A DNA stretch of 40,228 nucleotides, taken from Actinomycetes bacterium (lineage in GTDB: Bacteria; Actinomycetota; Actinomycetes; S36-B12; CAIYMF01). Numbering within the stretch: position 1 is the first letter of the stretch; the number at the start of each line of letters is the position of its first letter. The position numbers were made by a program, and so were the translations under genes. Positions 9,287-18,512 of the stretch are shown here, piece after piece. The notes beneath the pieces are model-generated. The model was not told the origin of the DNA. It worked only from the letters and a program-made list of their open reading frames with translations, and searched no databases. The stretch is from NCBI GenBank assembly GCA_021784035.1, contig JAJXTD010000004.1, positions 1 through 40,228 on the forward strand, read 5' to 3'.

Positions 9287-10090
9287 ATGACCCGGGCGGC
9301 CGCATTCTTCGACCTCGACAAGACGATCCTGGCCAAGTCGAGCTCGCTGGCGTTCGCCCGGCCGTTCTACAAGGGCGGCCTCATCGGCCGGGCCGACGTC
9401 CTCAAGAGCGCGTACGCGCAGTTCACCTACCTCTCCTCGGGCGCCGACCACGACCAGATGGAGACGATGCGCCACTACATGTCCGAGCTGGTCACGGGCT
9501 GGGACGTCGAGACCGTGCGCCAGATCGTCGCGGAGACCCTCGACGAGATCGTCGACCCGATGGTCTACGAGGAGGCGGTCGACCTCATCGAGGAGCACAA
9601 GGAGGCGGGCCGCGACGTCATCATCATCAGCTCGTCGGGCACCGAGGTCGTCGAGCCGATCGGCGAGCGGCTCGGCGCGGACCGCGCCATCGGCACGCAG
9701 GTCGCGATCGAGGACGGCCGGTACACCGGCGAGATCCTCTTCTACGCCTACGGCGAGGGGAAGGCCGAGGCGATGCGTGCGCTCGCCGAGGAGAACTCCT
9801 ACGACCTGGCGGAGTGCTACGCGTACACCGACTCGATGACCGACCTGCCGATGCTCGAGATCGTGGGTCACCCCGTGTGCGTCAACCCCGACGTGCCGCT
9901 GCGCCGGGCCGCGGCCGAGCGCGGCTGGCCGGTCGTCGACTTCGCCCGTCCCGTGGCGATGCCGTCCGTGCGGCAGCGCCTGGCCGACATCAACACCCGC
10001 GGCAACCGCCGCACCGCGCTACGCGTCGGCGCCGCGACCGTGGCCCTCGGCATCGCCTGGTACGCGAGCCGGCGCCGGGGCACCGCGTAG
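9287..10090 (+). CDS. HAD-IB family hydrolase (Rv3661-like)
   Basis: AAAFFDLDKTILAKSSSLAFARPFYKGGLIGRADVLKSAYAQ; DVIIISSSGTEVVEPI; YTDSMTDLPMLEIVG; C-terminal TM helix. Confidence 0.93.
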   Translation: MTRAAAFFDLDKTILAKSSSLAFARPFYKGGLIGRADVLKSAYAQFTYLSSGADHDQMETMRHYMSELVTGWDVETVRQIVAETLDEIVDPMVYEEAVDLIEEHKEAGRDVIIISSSGTEVVEPIGERLGADRAIGTQVAIEDGRYTGEILFYAYGEGKAEAMRALAEENSYDLAECYAYTDSMTDLPMLEIVGHPVCVNPDVPLRRAAAERGWPVVDFARPVAMPSVRQRLADINTRGNRRTALRVGAATVALGIAWYASRRRGTA

Positions 10091-10098
10091 GAGGAGCC

Positions 10099-11592
10099 GT
10101 GCCGGAGCCCGAGCGAGGCGGGACCGTCCCGGCACGCGCCGGGCCGCCCGGCCCCGACCCGTACGACGGACGCCTCGACCTCGACGCGCTCGACGCGCCG
10201 GTCGACCTCGACGTGATCGGCACCGACCCGGCCGGCCCGCTGCTCGGCGAGCGGATCGCCCGGATCCTCGAGCGGTCCGGCGTCGCCCCGTTCGTACGCC
10301 GGCACCGCCGCACCCTCGTCGTGGGATCGGTCACCACCGTGCTCGCCCTCGGCCTGCTCGGCTCGTGGTGGTTCGCGCGCCCCGTTCCCCTCTCGGCGGC
10401 GCCACTCCTGCTCGTCAAGACGAGCGGGCCGGACAGCACGCAGGTCCGGGTCCGCCCGACGGGGCGCGGCCTCGCGGACCTGACGCTCGACGTCGCCGTC
10501 GCGTCCGCGGAGCGCCCGGGCGTCACCGTCGTACTCGTCTCGCTCACCGGGCCCGGGCTGTCGCGAGTCGCTGGCGGCGCCGCCTCCCCCGTCGGCACCG
10601 CCAACGGCGACACCGAGACCAGGGTCTCGGCGGTGCTGGACTGCGCGTCGCCGTCGGGCAGCGCCGACGCCCTGCGGGCCGACCCGTCCGGGTTCGGCGT
10701 CGAGGTGCGTCGTACCGCGCCCGCCGGCGAGGTGCGCGTCGACACGGTCCCGCTCGTGGGCGCGCAACGGCTCGCCCTCGTGGTGCGGCAGACCTGCCTG
10801 CAGGCCGTGGCCGACCGCGAGCTGAGGACGACCTCGCTGACCGCGACCCCGCTCGCCGGCGTGGCGGCGGCCGACCTCGCTGTCACCGTGCACGACGCCG
10901 GGACGGGGCCGTGGCCCGAGCTGCGCGTCTCGATGCTCGGCCAGCCGTGGGTCGTCAACATCGGCCGCGCGACGGACCTGGCCCCCGGCGGCACGACCAC
11001 GCTGCGGGCCCGGCTGTGGCTGCAGGACTGCGCCGACCCGTCCGCGGCGCTCGCCGGCGGGCTGCAGGTGCGCACGTCGTTCGCCGCGGTCGACACCGTC
11101 CCCTACTCCACCGACAACGCGGGCAACACGTTCCGCCTGCCGGTCGACGCCGCGGCGCGGAAGCAGGTGACCGACGCGTTCGCCGGCGTCTGCTCCAGCG
11201 CGGTGCCGGCCGCGACGGTGACCGTCGCCGACGTCCACGGCGGCGCGACGGGCACCACCGCGGGGACGGTCGACCTGACGCTCACCGTGCACGCGGAGGG
11301 GGCCGCGCTCATGGAGGTCGACGCCGGAGGCCCCACCGCCGGTGGCGAGCTCACCCCGCTCGACGCCCCCGTGCACCTCGACCACGGCACCGGCGTCCTG
11401 CACGCCACGTGGACGCTCCCGGTCTGCGCCGACCTGCTCGCCGCCGGCGTCCCGCGGTTCGGCATCGCGCTCGTGAGCTTCGACGCGAACGGGGGCGAGC
11501 GCCGCCCGTACCTCATGCCCGTCCGAGGCGAGGCGTTGCGCGTCGCGCTGGTCCGACTCTGCGGGGAGGCCGCGCGGGGGCTCGTGCCGTGA
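10099..11592 (+). CDS. Membrane-anchored protein of unknown function with repeated Cys-containing extracellular domains (paralog 1)
   Basis: GTG start behind GGAGG; about 65-aa cytosolic N-terminus, one TM (TLVVGSVTTVLALGLLGSWWFARP), then domains ending in motifs such as LALVVRQTCLQ, VTDAFAGVCSS, LRVALVRLCGE. Confidence 0.7.
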   Translation: MPEPERGGTVPARAGPPGPDPYDGRLDLDALDAPVDLDVIGTDPAGPLLGERIARILERSGVAPFVRRHRRTLVVGSVTTVLALGLLGSWWFARPVPLSAAPLLLVKTSGPDSTQVRVRPTGRGLADLTLDVAVASAERPGVTVVLVSLTGPGLSRVAGGAASPVGTANGDTETRVSAVLDCASPSGSADALRADPSGFGVEVRRTAPAGEVRVDTVPLVGAQRLALVVRQTCLQAVADRELRTTSLTATPLAGVAAADLAVTVHDAGTGPWPELRVSMLGQPWVVNIGRATDLAPGGTTTLRARLWLQDCADPSAALAGGLQVRTSFAAVDTVPYSTDNAGNTFRLPVDAAARKQVTDAFAGVCSSAVPAATVTVADVHGGATGTTAGTVDLTLTVHAEGAALMEVDAGGPTAGGELTPLDAPVHLDHGTGVLHATWTLPVCADLLAAGVPRFGIALVSFDANGGERRPYLMPVRGEALRVALVRLCGEAARGLVP

Positions 11593-11663
11593 GCCCGCGG
11601 GCGCCGGGTGCCGGACCGGGCCGCCCCGGCTACCGTCGTACGACGCGCGGGACGGGGGAGCGG

Positions 11664-13199
11664 ATGACGGACGACGGCAGGCTCGAGCTCGACGACGCGG
11701 GGGGCGTCGTCGAGCGCGGCGGCGCCCGCGCGACCCTCGTCGACCTCTCCGACCCCGATGCCACCGAGGCGTTCACCCCCGCCGCCCTCGCCCCGTGGGT
11801 GTCGGCCACCGCGACGCCGTGGGTCCGGGCGCACCGCCGGCCGGTCGCCCTGCTGGTGGTCGGTCTGCTGGCCGTCTCGCTCGCCGGCACCTGGTGGTCC
11901 GCCCGCCCCGGGCCCCCGGCGCCGCCGCGTGCGCTCGCCCTGGAGGACGCACCGATCGCCGGGGCCGACCTCGGCGGCCCGCGCATCGACGGGACCGGCC
12001 ACCTGTCCGTCGCCTACGCCGCCCGTGCGGCGCCCGGTCTCGCCTCGGTCGAGGTACTCGGCCTGCGCGGACCCGGACTGGTGCCGCGCGGGCTCGAGGC
12101 GGGTGCCGAGACGGTGACCGGCAGCGGGGTCGCGCTCGTGCAGCTCGGGGCGCACGTCGTCTGCTCCGACCCGGCGATCGTCCCGGCCGTCCCGTCGTCG
12201 TACGCGCTGCTCGTGCGCGCCACCGACGCGGACGGGACGGTCGCCGGGGACACGCTCCTGCCCTTCGACGGCTCGACGACGGCGCTGGACATCGCCGTCC
12301 GCGACGCGTGCCTGGCGACCGAGCTGCCCGCGCGGGTGTCGATCACGTCCGCGTCGGTCTCCGGCCCGACCGGGTCGTCGGTCGCCGACCTCACCCTCGC
12401 GGTGCGGAACGAGGCCGACGTGCCCCTGACGGTCACGACGCCGCGCACCTCGAGCACGTCCGTCGAGACGGACCTGTCCGCGACCGTCCTGCTCGCGCCG
12501 CACAGCAGCGGCACGGTGCGCACCCGCCTGCTGGAGCACGACTGCGCGGGTCCGGCGCAGGCCTCGGCGCTCACCGACCTCCCGGGACCGGTGGTCGGTC
12601 CCGGGTACCCGATGCCGAGGGGGCAGGCCGGCATCACCGTGCGCATCGGGCTCGGCGCCGAGTCGACGCTCGCCTCGTACCCGTTGCCCTGGACGGTCGC
12701 GGAGCTGACCGACCGGCTGGCCGCGATCGCCTGCACCGGTCGCCCGACGGTGTCGGCGCGTCTGGTCGACCTGCAGGGTTCCCGCGCGGCCGGCGGCAGC
12801 TGGGTCGTGACGGGGACCTACGACGTGCGGACCACCGGCGTCGGCATCTCCCTCGGCCGCGACCGGTTCTCCGGGCCGCCGGACGGCGCGGGCGCGGCGG
12901 TCACCACCACGGACTCGCTCGTGCCGGGGGTGCTGTGGGTGCTGACGCCCGCGCGGCTCGACGGCGGGGCCGGGCGGCTGCCGGTCACGTTCAGCGGCCC
13001 GGACTGCCGGGACCGCGACCGCGGCGTGCCGACGTCGATGCCGGTGCGGGTGACGACGGCGGACCGCTCCGTCTACCCCTTCGAGCTGCCGCTGGATCCC
13101 GCCGCGCTGGAGCGTGCGGTCGACGCCGCATGCGCGCCGGTCGTCGTCGACCCGGACCCCCGTTCGGGCACGGTCTCCGGCCCCGCCGCGACCGGCTGA
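11664..13199 (+). CDS. Membrane-anchored protein of unknown function, paralog 2 of the preceding gene
   Basis: ATG behind GGGGAG; DGRLELDDAG N-terminus, TM (PVALLVVGLLAVSLAGTWWSARP), domains ending LDIAVRDACLA, TDRLAAIACTG, LERAVDAACAP. Confidence 0.7.
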   Translation: MTDDGRLELDDAGGVVERGGARATLVDLSDPDATEAFTPAALAPWVSATATPWVRAHRRPVALLVVGLLAVSLAGTWWSARPGPPAPPRALALEDAPIAGADLGGPRIDGTGHLSVAYAARAAPGLASVEVLGLRGPGLVPRGLEAGAETVTGSGVALVQLGAHVVCSDPAIVPAVPSSYALLVRATDADGTVAGDTLLPFDGSTTALDIAVRDACLATELPARVSITSASVSGPTGSSVADLTLAVRNEADVPLTVTTPRTSSTSVETDLSATVLLAPHSSGTVRTRLLEHDCAGPAQASALTDLPGPVVGPGYPMPRGQAGITVRIGLGAESTLASYPLPWTVAELTDRLAAIACTGRPTVSARLVDLQGSRAAGGSWVVTGTYDVRTTGVGISLGRDRFSGPPDGAGAAVTTTDSLVPGVLWVLTPARLDGGAGRLPVTFSGPDCRDRDRGVPTSMPVRVTTADRSVYPFELPLDPAALERAVDAACAPVVVDPDPRSGTVSGPAATG

Positions 13200-13421
13200 T
13201 CCTTCGCGACGGCCGGTGCGCGGCTCCCCTTCGACTGGATCGCGTCCTGCGACGGCGGGACCCCTCCCCCGACGGCGCAGCTCGCGGTGACCGCGCACCG
13301 GACGTCGTACCCCGTCCGTGTGCTCCTCGCGCAGCCGGTGCTGGCGAGGGCCCACGCGGAGACGTGCCCTGCGCTCACGTCGGACGACCTGCAGTCCCAC
13401 GGCTGGCCGCCGCCGGCGTAG
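13200..13421 (+). pseudogene. In-frame half-domain remnant related to paralogs 1/2, after the TGA stop of paralog 2
   Basis: Same frame as 11664-13199: SFATAGARLPFDWIASCDGGTPPPTAQLAVTAHRTSYPVRVLLAQPVLARAHAETCPALTSDDLQSHGWPPPA*; aligns with paralog 2 GGAGRLPVTFSGPDC...VPTSMPVRVTTADRSVYPFELPLDPAALERAVDAACAP; almost all third positions G/C; no early in-frame start codon. Confidence 0.5.
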
Positions 13422-13725
13422 CCGGGCGATTCCTTGATCACCGGAAAGTCAAGGGCACCGGGCACTTCCACCTGAGCACGCACCGGAGTAGACCTGGAAG
13501 CACAAGCTCCCCGGAGGGGAGGTGGCACTCACGGGAAGGGCACCGAGAGAGCACCCGAACGACAGCACGGGAACCCGGGCACCCACGCGGCGACAAGCCC
13601 ACGTAACGGGCGTCTCGAGCCGGGCATGCGGCAGCGCACCCGACCGGACGTATCTCGTCAGCGCTCTGATCACCCGGAGCCCCGTGCCGGCGGAAGGAGC
13701 CCCCTGAGCGGGGCTCCTTCTGTGT
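13422..13725 (+). ncRNA. Candidate 6S-like RNA (position of Ms1/MTS2823/scr3559)
   Basis: Noncoding interval between the Rv3661-like and Rv3662c-like genes; possible closing stem CCGGG-GAT (13422-13430) with ATC-CCCGG (13669-13677), local hairpin CCTTGA/TCAAGG (13432-13454), 3' terminator 13693-13725. Confidence 0.65.
13693..13725 (+). terminator. Rho-independent terminator
   Basis: GAAGGAGCCCC ctgagc GGGGCTCCTTC then TGTGT; 11-bp perfect stem. Confidence 0.85.
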
Positions 13726-13787
13726 CCCGGCCCGCCGTTGCCACCCCGTGGTCGTCGACCCGGCGGACCCCACCGGGCGTGCCGACG

Positions 13788-14588
13788 TCAGCGGAGGTCG
13801 GCGAGGATGCGCCGCGACTCGTCCGCGCCGACCCGTACGGTCTCGGCGTGCAGGACGAGCCATCGGGCGACCCCGTCGGGCGTCCCGCTCGCGTAGGCGC
13901 GCAGCGCGTCGGCGTACGCCGTCCGCCCGGCGGCGAACAGGCCCGCTTCCGGCACGGTGACGCCGTCCGGGTCCAGCCCTCGCGCCGCCAGCACGAGGCG
14001 GGTCATCGCCCGCGCGACGAGCCCCGAGCCCCACACGAACGGGCGCGCCACCGCCACCTCCGCGTGCGCGACCGCGGCGACCACGAGCGCGGGCGCGGCC
14101 GTGGGGCGGGTCAGGACGCCGGCGAGGGCAGTCATCCGCCGCGACGCCTCGTCCGCGCCGGGCAGCGCGCCCAGGCGCAGCGGGTCGTCCGCCGTCGCCC
14201 CGGAGCGCAGCCGCCCACGCTCGTCGTCCGGCACGAACCCGGCGGCCGCGATCGCGTGCAGCCGCGAGACCACCTGGAGCGGGGCGCGGCCGAGGACGTC
14301 GACCTGGCGCGGGATCTCGGTCTGCAGCGCGAGCGACGCCGCGACGACCCGTCCGATCGGCGAGTCGTCCAGCGCGTCGCCGGACACCAGCGCGTCGGGC
14401 CGCACCTCCGCCCCGTCGATCGCGGCCGAGGCCCAACCGCCGCGCAGCCGCGACGCGGTCACGACGTCGGCGACGCGGGCCCGGACGGAGCGGTCCCACA
14501 GCACGCCGTCGACGCCGGACCGGGCACGGTCGACGGCCTCGGCGACGCCGGGCAGGTGGGCAAGGGCGGCGAGCGCGTCGGCGGGCAC
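13788..14588 (-). CDS. Conserved protein, Rv3662c/SCO3559-like (Fic-like/'oxidoreductase' annotated family)
   Basis: 266 aa; VLWDRSVRARVADVVTASRLRGGWASAAIDGAEV...RPFVWGSGLVARAMTRLVLAARGLDPDGV; position convergent to the ncRNA. Confidence 0.7.
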   Translation of the reverse strand: MPADALAALAHLPGVAEAVDRARSGVDGVLWDRSVRARVADVVTASRLRGGWASAAIDGAEVRPDALVSGDALDDSPIGRVVAASLALQTEIPRQVDVLGRAPLQVVSRLHAIAAAGFVPDDERGRLRSGATADDPLRLGALPGADEASRRMTALAGVLTRPTAAPALVVAAVAHAEVAVARPFVWGSGLVARAMTRLVLAARGLDPDGVTVPEAGLFAAGRTAYADALRAYASGTPDGVARWLVLHAETVRVGADESRRILADLR

Positions 14589-14696
14589 GCTGCCACGCTA
14601 CGAGCCCTCGGTACGGCATACCGCTCTGGGGCCCGGGCGGACGATCACCCTCGAGTCCCGGGACCGGGGACGCGCCCGCGGCGCTACGGTCGCGGC

Positions 14697-15848
14697 ATGA
14701 ACCCGTTCGCGGTCGTCGCGGCGGCCGCCGCGGGGACGTTCGTCGCGGCCCTCGCCCGGTGGCTGCTGCACCGACGCGACCTCGGCAGCGAGGCCGACCG
14801 GGCGACGTTCGCGACGCTGCACACGGCGTCGCTCGCGGCACCGGCCCTGCGCGAGGGGCTCACCCCCGACGCCGCGACGGCGGCCGCGCGCCACCTGCGG
14901 ACGCTGCTCGGCTCGCGCGGCGTCGCTCTCACCGACACCGAGCGCGTCCTCACCGCCGAGGGGCCGGGAGCCGACCTGCTGGACATGACCCTGGTCGCGC
15001 CGGTGCTGCGCACCGGCCGCTCGGCCATGACCCGGCCGCCCGGCACCGCCGGACCCGGGCTGCGGTTCGTCGTGGCGCCGCTCGTCATCGACGACCGCGT
15101 CCTCGGGACGCTCGTCGCCGTGACCGACGACGCCACCGCGGTGCTCGCCCGCACGACGACGGAGGTCGCCCGGTGGGTCTCGGCGCAGATCGAGCTCGCC
15201 GAGCTCGACGCGTCGCGGGCCCGGCTGGCCGAGGCCGAGGTGCGCGCGCTGCGTGCGCAGATCTCGCCGCACTTCATCTACAACGCGCTCACCGCCATCG
15301 CGTCGTACGTGCGGACCGACCCGGAGCACGCCCGCGAGCTGCTGCTGGAGTTCGCCGACTTCACCCGCTACTCCTTCCGGCGCCACGGGGACTTCACGAC
15401 GCTCGCGGAGGAGCTCCGCTCGATCGACCGCTACCTGACGCTCGAACGCGCCCGCTTCGGCGACCGACTGCAGCTGACCGTCCGCGTCGCACCCGAGGTG
15501 CTCCCGGTCGCCGTGCCCTACCTGTGCCTCCAGCCGCTGGTGGAGAACGCGGTGCGCCACGGGCTCGAGGGCCGGGCGGGACCGGGCCGCGTCACGATCC
15601 TCGCCGAGGATGCCGGCGCGGACTGCACGATCTCGGTCGAGGACGACGGCATCGGCGCCGACCCCGAGCAGGTCCGGCGCGCCCTGGTGGGTGAGGGCGA
15701 CGGCGACTCGATCGGCGTCGGTAACGTCGACGAGCGGCTGCGCCTCGCCTTCGGGGACGAGTACGGCCTCGTGGTCGAGACCGGGCCCGGGCTCGGGACC
15801 AAGGTCTCCATGCGCGTCCCCAAGTACGCGCCGGGGGTGCACGCGTGA
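14697..15848 (+). CDS. LytS-type sensor histidine kinase
   Basis: EVRALRAQISPHFIYNALTAIASYVRTDPEHARELLLEFADFTRYSFR (His_kinase), PLVENAVRHGLEG, VEDDGIGADPEQV. Confidence 0.93.
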   Translation: MNPFAVVAAAAAGTFVAALARWLLHRRDLGSEADRATFATLHTASLAAPALREGLTPDAATAAARHLRTLLGSRGVALTDTERVLTAEGPGADLLDMTLVAPVLRTGRSAMTRPPGTAGPGLRFVVAPLVIDDRVLGTLVAVTDDATAVLARTTTEVARWVSAQIELAELDASRARLAEAEVRALRAQISPHFIYNALTAIASYVRTDPEHARELLLEFADFTRYSFRRHGDFTTLAEELRSIDRYLTLERARFGDRLQLTVRVAPEVLPVAVPYLCLQPLVENAVRHGLEGRAGPGRVTILAEDAGADCTISVEDDGIGADPEQVRRALVGEGDGDSIGVGNVDERLRLAFGDEYGLVVETGPGLGTKVSMRVPKYAPGVHA

Positions 15849-16615
15849 GCGAGGGGGCGACGCAGGAGACCGGGCTGCGCGTGCTCGCCGTCGACGACGA
15901 GGCGCCGGCCCGGGCCGAGCTCGCCTACCTCCTCGCCCGCGACCCGCGCGTGACGACGGTCCTCACCGCTGCCGACGGCGCCGAGGCGCTGCGCACGCTC
16001 GAGACGACGCAGGTCGACGCCCTCTTCGTCGACATCCGCATGCCTGGCCTCGACGGCCTCGACCTGGCGCGCATCCTGCGCCGGTTCGCGACGCCGCCCG
16101 TGGTCGTGTTCGTGTCGGCGTACGACTCGCACGCGGTGGAGGCGTTCGACCTGCGCGCCGTCGACTACGTGATGAAGCCGGTGCGCGAGGAACGCATCAC
16201 CGAGGCGGTGCGCCGCGTGGTCGAGTCGCGCGGGCGCGTCCCGTCTGCCCCCACGGCGCCGGCACCCGAGGTCGACGACGAGACGATCGCGGTGGAGCTC
16301 GGCGGCGTGACGCGCTTCGTCAAACGGTCCGACGTCCGGTACGTCGAGGCGCACGGCGACTACGCGCGGCTCGTCACCGCCGACGGCCGACATCTCGTGC
16401 GCGTGTCGCTCGCGCACCTCGAGGCGGAGTGGGCCGCCGCGGGGTTCGTCCGCATCCACCGCCGCTGGCTCGTCGCGCTCCCCGCGATCGACGAGGTCCG
16501 CACCGACGGCGGCCGGATGAGCCTGCGCGTCGGCGACGCCGTCCTGCCGGTCTCCCGACGGCACACCCGCGAGCTGCGCGACCGGCTCGTGCGCAGCGCC
16601 CGCCCGGGACGGTGA
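15845..16615 (+). CDS. LytTR-family response regulator
   Basis: VLAVDDEAPARAELAYLL receiver, VDIRMPGLDGLDLA, C-terminal LytTR (VRYVEAHGDYARLVTADGRHLVRVSLAHLE...FVRIHRRWLVALPAIDEV...LPVSRRHTRELRDRL). Confidence 0.95.
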   Translation: MSEGATQETGLRVLAVDDEAPARAELAYLLARDPRVTTVLTAADGAEALRTLETTQVDALFVDIRMPGLDGLDLARILRRFATPPVVVFVSAYDSHAVEAFDLRAVDYVMKPVREERITEAVRRVVESRGRVPSAPTAPAPEVDDETIAVELGGVTRFVKRSDVRYVEAHGDYARLVTADGRHLVRVSLAHLEAEWAAAGFVRIHRRWLVALPAIDEVRTDGGRMSLRVGDAVLPVSRRHTRELRDRLVRSARPGR

Positions 16616-16624
16616 GCCGGAGCC

Positions 16625-17008
16625 GTGAGCACACCCGAGCGTCCGGCCCGGCGGGAGGCCGTGGTGCACCCGCGCACCGCCGCGGCGCGCACGGCCTCGC
16701 GCCGGGGCGTACGCCGCGACGTCCGCGACCAGACGGAGCTCGGCGTCACGATGCTCACGTCGCTGCGCCGTACGCAGCTCCGCCTCGCCGTCCTCGTCGT
16801 GCTCGGCGTGGGGGTGGTGGTCGTCGGCATCCCGCTGGTGTTCCTGGAGTTCCCCGCCGTCAGCCATGCGCGGGTCGGCGGCCTGGCGGTCGGCTGGATC
16901 ATCCTCGGCGTGCTCGTCTTCCCGGCGATCTGCGGGGCGGCCTTGGCCTACGTCCGCCACGCGGAGCGGAACGAGTCCGCGTTCGTCGACCTCGTCGAGC
17001 GGTCCTGA
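16625..17008 (+). CDS. Small DUF485-like membrane protein paired with SSS symporter
   Basis: 127 aa, two TM segments; directly upstream of the SSS transporter. Confidence 0.65.
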   Translation: MSTPERPARREAVVHPRTAAARTASRRGVRRDVRDQTELGVTMLTSLRRTQLRLAVLVVLGVGVVVVGIPLVFLEFPAVSHARVGGLAVGWIILGVLVFPAICGAALAYVRHAERNESAFVDLVERS

Positions 17009-17009
17009 C

Positions 17010-18512
17010 GTGACCGAGTCCTGGTGGCCCGTCCTGGCCGTCATCGCCGTCGTGGTCGTCACGTTCGTGATCGGCACGTTCGGGGTGCGCGTCTCGCGCA
17101 CGACGTCGGACTTCCTCGTCGCGTCGAGGTCGGTGACCCCTCTCGTCAACGCGTCCGCGATCAGCGGGGAGTACCTCTCGGCCGCCTCGTTCCTCGGCAT
17201 CGCGGGTCTCGTGCTGACCTACGGCGTCGACATGCTGTGGTTCCCCGTCGGCTACACCGTCGGGTACCTCGTCCTGCTCGTCCTCGTCGCCGCACCGCTG
17301 CGTCGCTCCGGCGCGTACACGCTGCCGGACTTCGCCGAGATGCGGCTCGGCTCCCAGCGGCTCCGGCTCATCGCGTCGGTCCTCGTCGTCCTCATCGGCT
17401 GGCTCTATCTGCTCCCTCAGTTCCAGGGTGCGGGGATCACCCTGCACGCGCTCACCGGGGCACCGTCGTGGGTCGGCGCCGTCGTCGTGGCCGTGGTCGT
17501 GGGCGTCACCGTGGCGACGGGCGGGATGCGCTCGATCACGAGCGTGCAGGCGTTCCAGTACTGGCTCAAGCTCGCAGCCATCTCGATCCCGGCGGTGCTC
17601 CTCGTCGGCGCGTGGTTCCGCCACGGCGCACCGGTCTTCGCCGCGGGCGACTGGGGCACGCCGCTGTCCGGCTACGGCGGTCGCGACTACCCGGTCTACA
17701 AGACGTACTCGATCGTGCTGGCGACGTTCCTCGGGACGATGGGCCTGCCGCACGTCCTGGTGCGCTTCTACACCAACCCCGACGGCCGGGCGACGCGGCG
17801 CACGACGCTCGTGGTCCTGGGGCTGCTCAGCGCGTTCTACGTCTTCCCGCCCGTCTTCGGGGCGCTGGGTCGCGTCTACACGCCCGAGCTCGCCGGTACG
17901 CCGGCCGCGGACACGGTCGTGCTCCTCCTGCCCGGGCGGGTGTTCGGCGGGTGGTGGGGCGAGGCGCTGTCGTCGCTCGTGGCCGCCGGCGCGTTCGCGG
18001 CGTTCCTGTCCACGGCGAGCGGTCTCTCGGTGTCCATCGCGGGAGTGCTGTCGCACGACCTGCTCGGACGGACGCGGCGCTTCGGCGACGGGGTGCGCCG
18101 GTTCCGGATCGGCACGCTCGTGGCGGTGGTGGTGCCCTTCCTGCTCGCCCTGGTCGCCGGACAGCTCGACCTCGCGCAGACCGTCACGCTGGCGTTCGCC
18201 GTCGCGGCGTCGACGTTCTGCCCGCTGCTCGTCCTGGGCATCTGGTGGCCGCGTCTCACGGTCCGGGGCGCGAGCGCCGCTCTGGTCGTCGGCGGCGGAT
18301 CCGCCCTCGGCGCCGTCGCCCTGGTCCTGGCCGCAGGGCCCTTCACCGGGTTCGTCGGCGCCCTGCTCGACCAGCCCGCTGCGTGGACCGTGCCACTCGC
18401 CTTCGGCACGGCCGTCGTCGTCTCGCTGCGGACCCGGGACCGCGTGCCGCGTGCCACCTCGGCGGCGATGGTGCGCCTGCACGCGCCCGACGAGCTCGAC
18501 CTCCGGCGCTGA
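17010..18512 (+). CDS. Sodium:solute symporter, ActP/monocarboxylate type
   Basis: TSDFLVASRSVTPLVNASAISGEYLSAASFLGIAGLVLTYGVDMLWFPVGYTVGYLVLL...GTMGLPHVLVRFYTNPDGRATRRTT. Confidence 0.92.
   Translation: MTESWWPVLAVIAVVVVTFVIGTFGVRVSRTTSDFLVASRSVTPLVNASAISGEYLSAASFLGIAGLVLTYGVDMLWFPVGYTVGYLVLLVLVAAPLRRSGAYTLPDFAEMRLGSQRLRLIASVLVVLIGWLYLLPQFQGAGITLHALTGAPSWVGAVVVAVVVGVTVATGGMRSITSVQAFQYWLKLAAISIPAVLLVGAWFRHGAPVFAAGDWGTPLSGYGGRDYPVYKTYSIVLATFLGTMGLPHVLVRFYTNPDGRATRRTTLVVLGLLSAFYVFPPVFGALGRVYTPELAGTPAADTVVLLLPGRVFGGWWGEALSSLVAAGAFAAFLSTASGLSVSIAGVLSHDLLGRTRRFGDGVRRFRIGTLVAVVVPFLLALVAGQLDLAQTVTLAFAVAASTFCPLLVLGIWWPRLTVRGASAALVVGGGSALGAVALVLAAGPFTGFVGALLDQPAAWTVPLAFGTAVVVSLRTRDRVPRATSAAMVRLHAPDELDLRR

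Noticed and set aside
9868-11403. 511-aa minus-strand ORF antisense to paralog 1
   Set aside because: Shadow ORF without recognisable motifs; plus strand has RBS, TM and repeat domains.
11103-13400. 765-aa minus-strand ORF antisense to paralogs
   Set aside because: Charged low-complexity shadow ORF with no start context; incompatible with the plus-strand repeat homology.
13449-14841. Minus- and plus-strand ORFs crossing 13430-13725
   Set aside because: Translations are Arg/Pro-rich without family resemblance, and the region ends in a plus-strand terminator, so it was treated as noncoding RNA.
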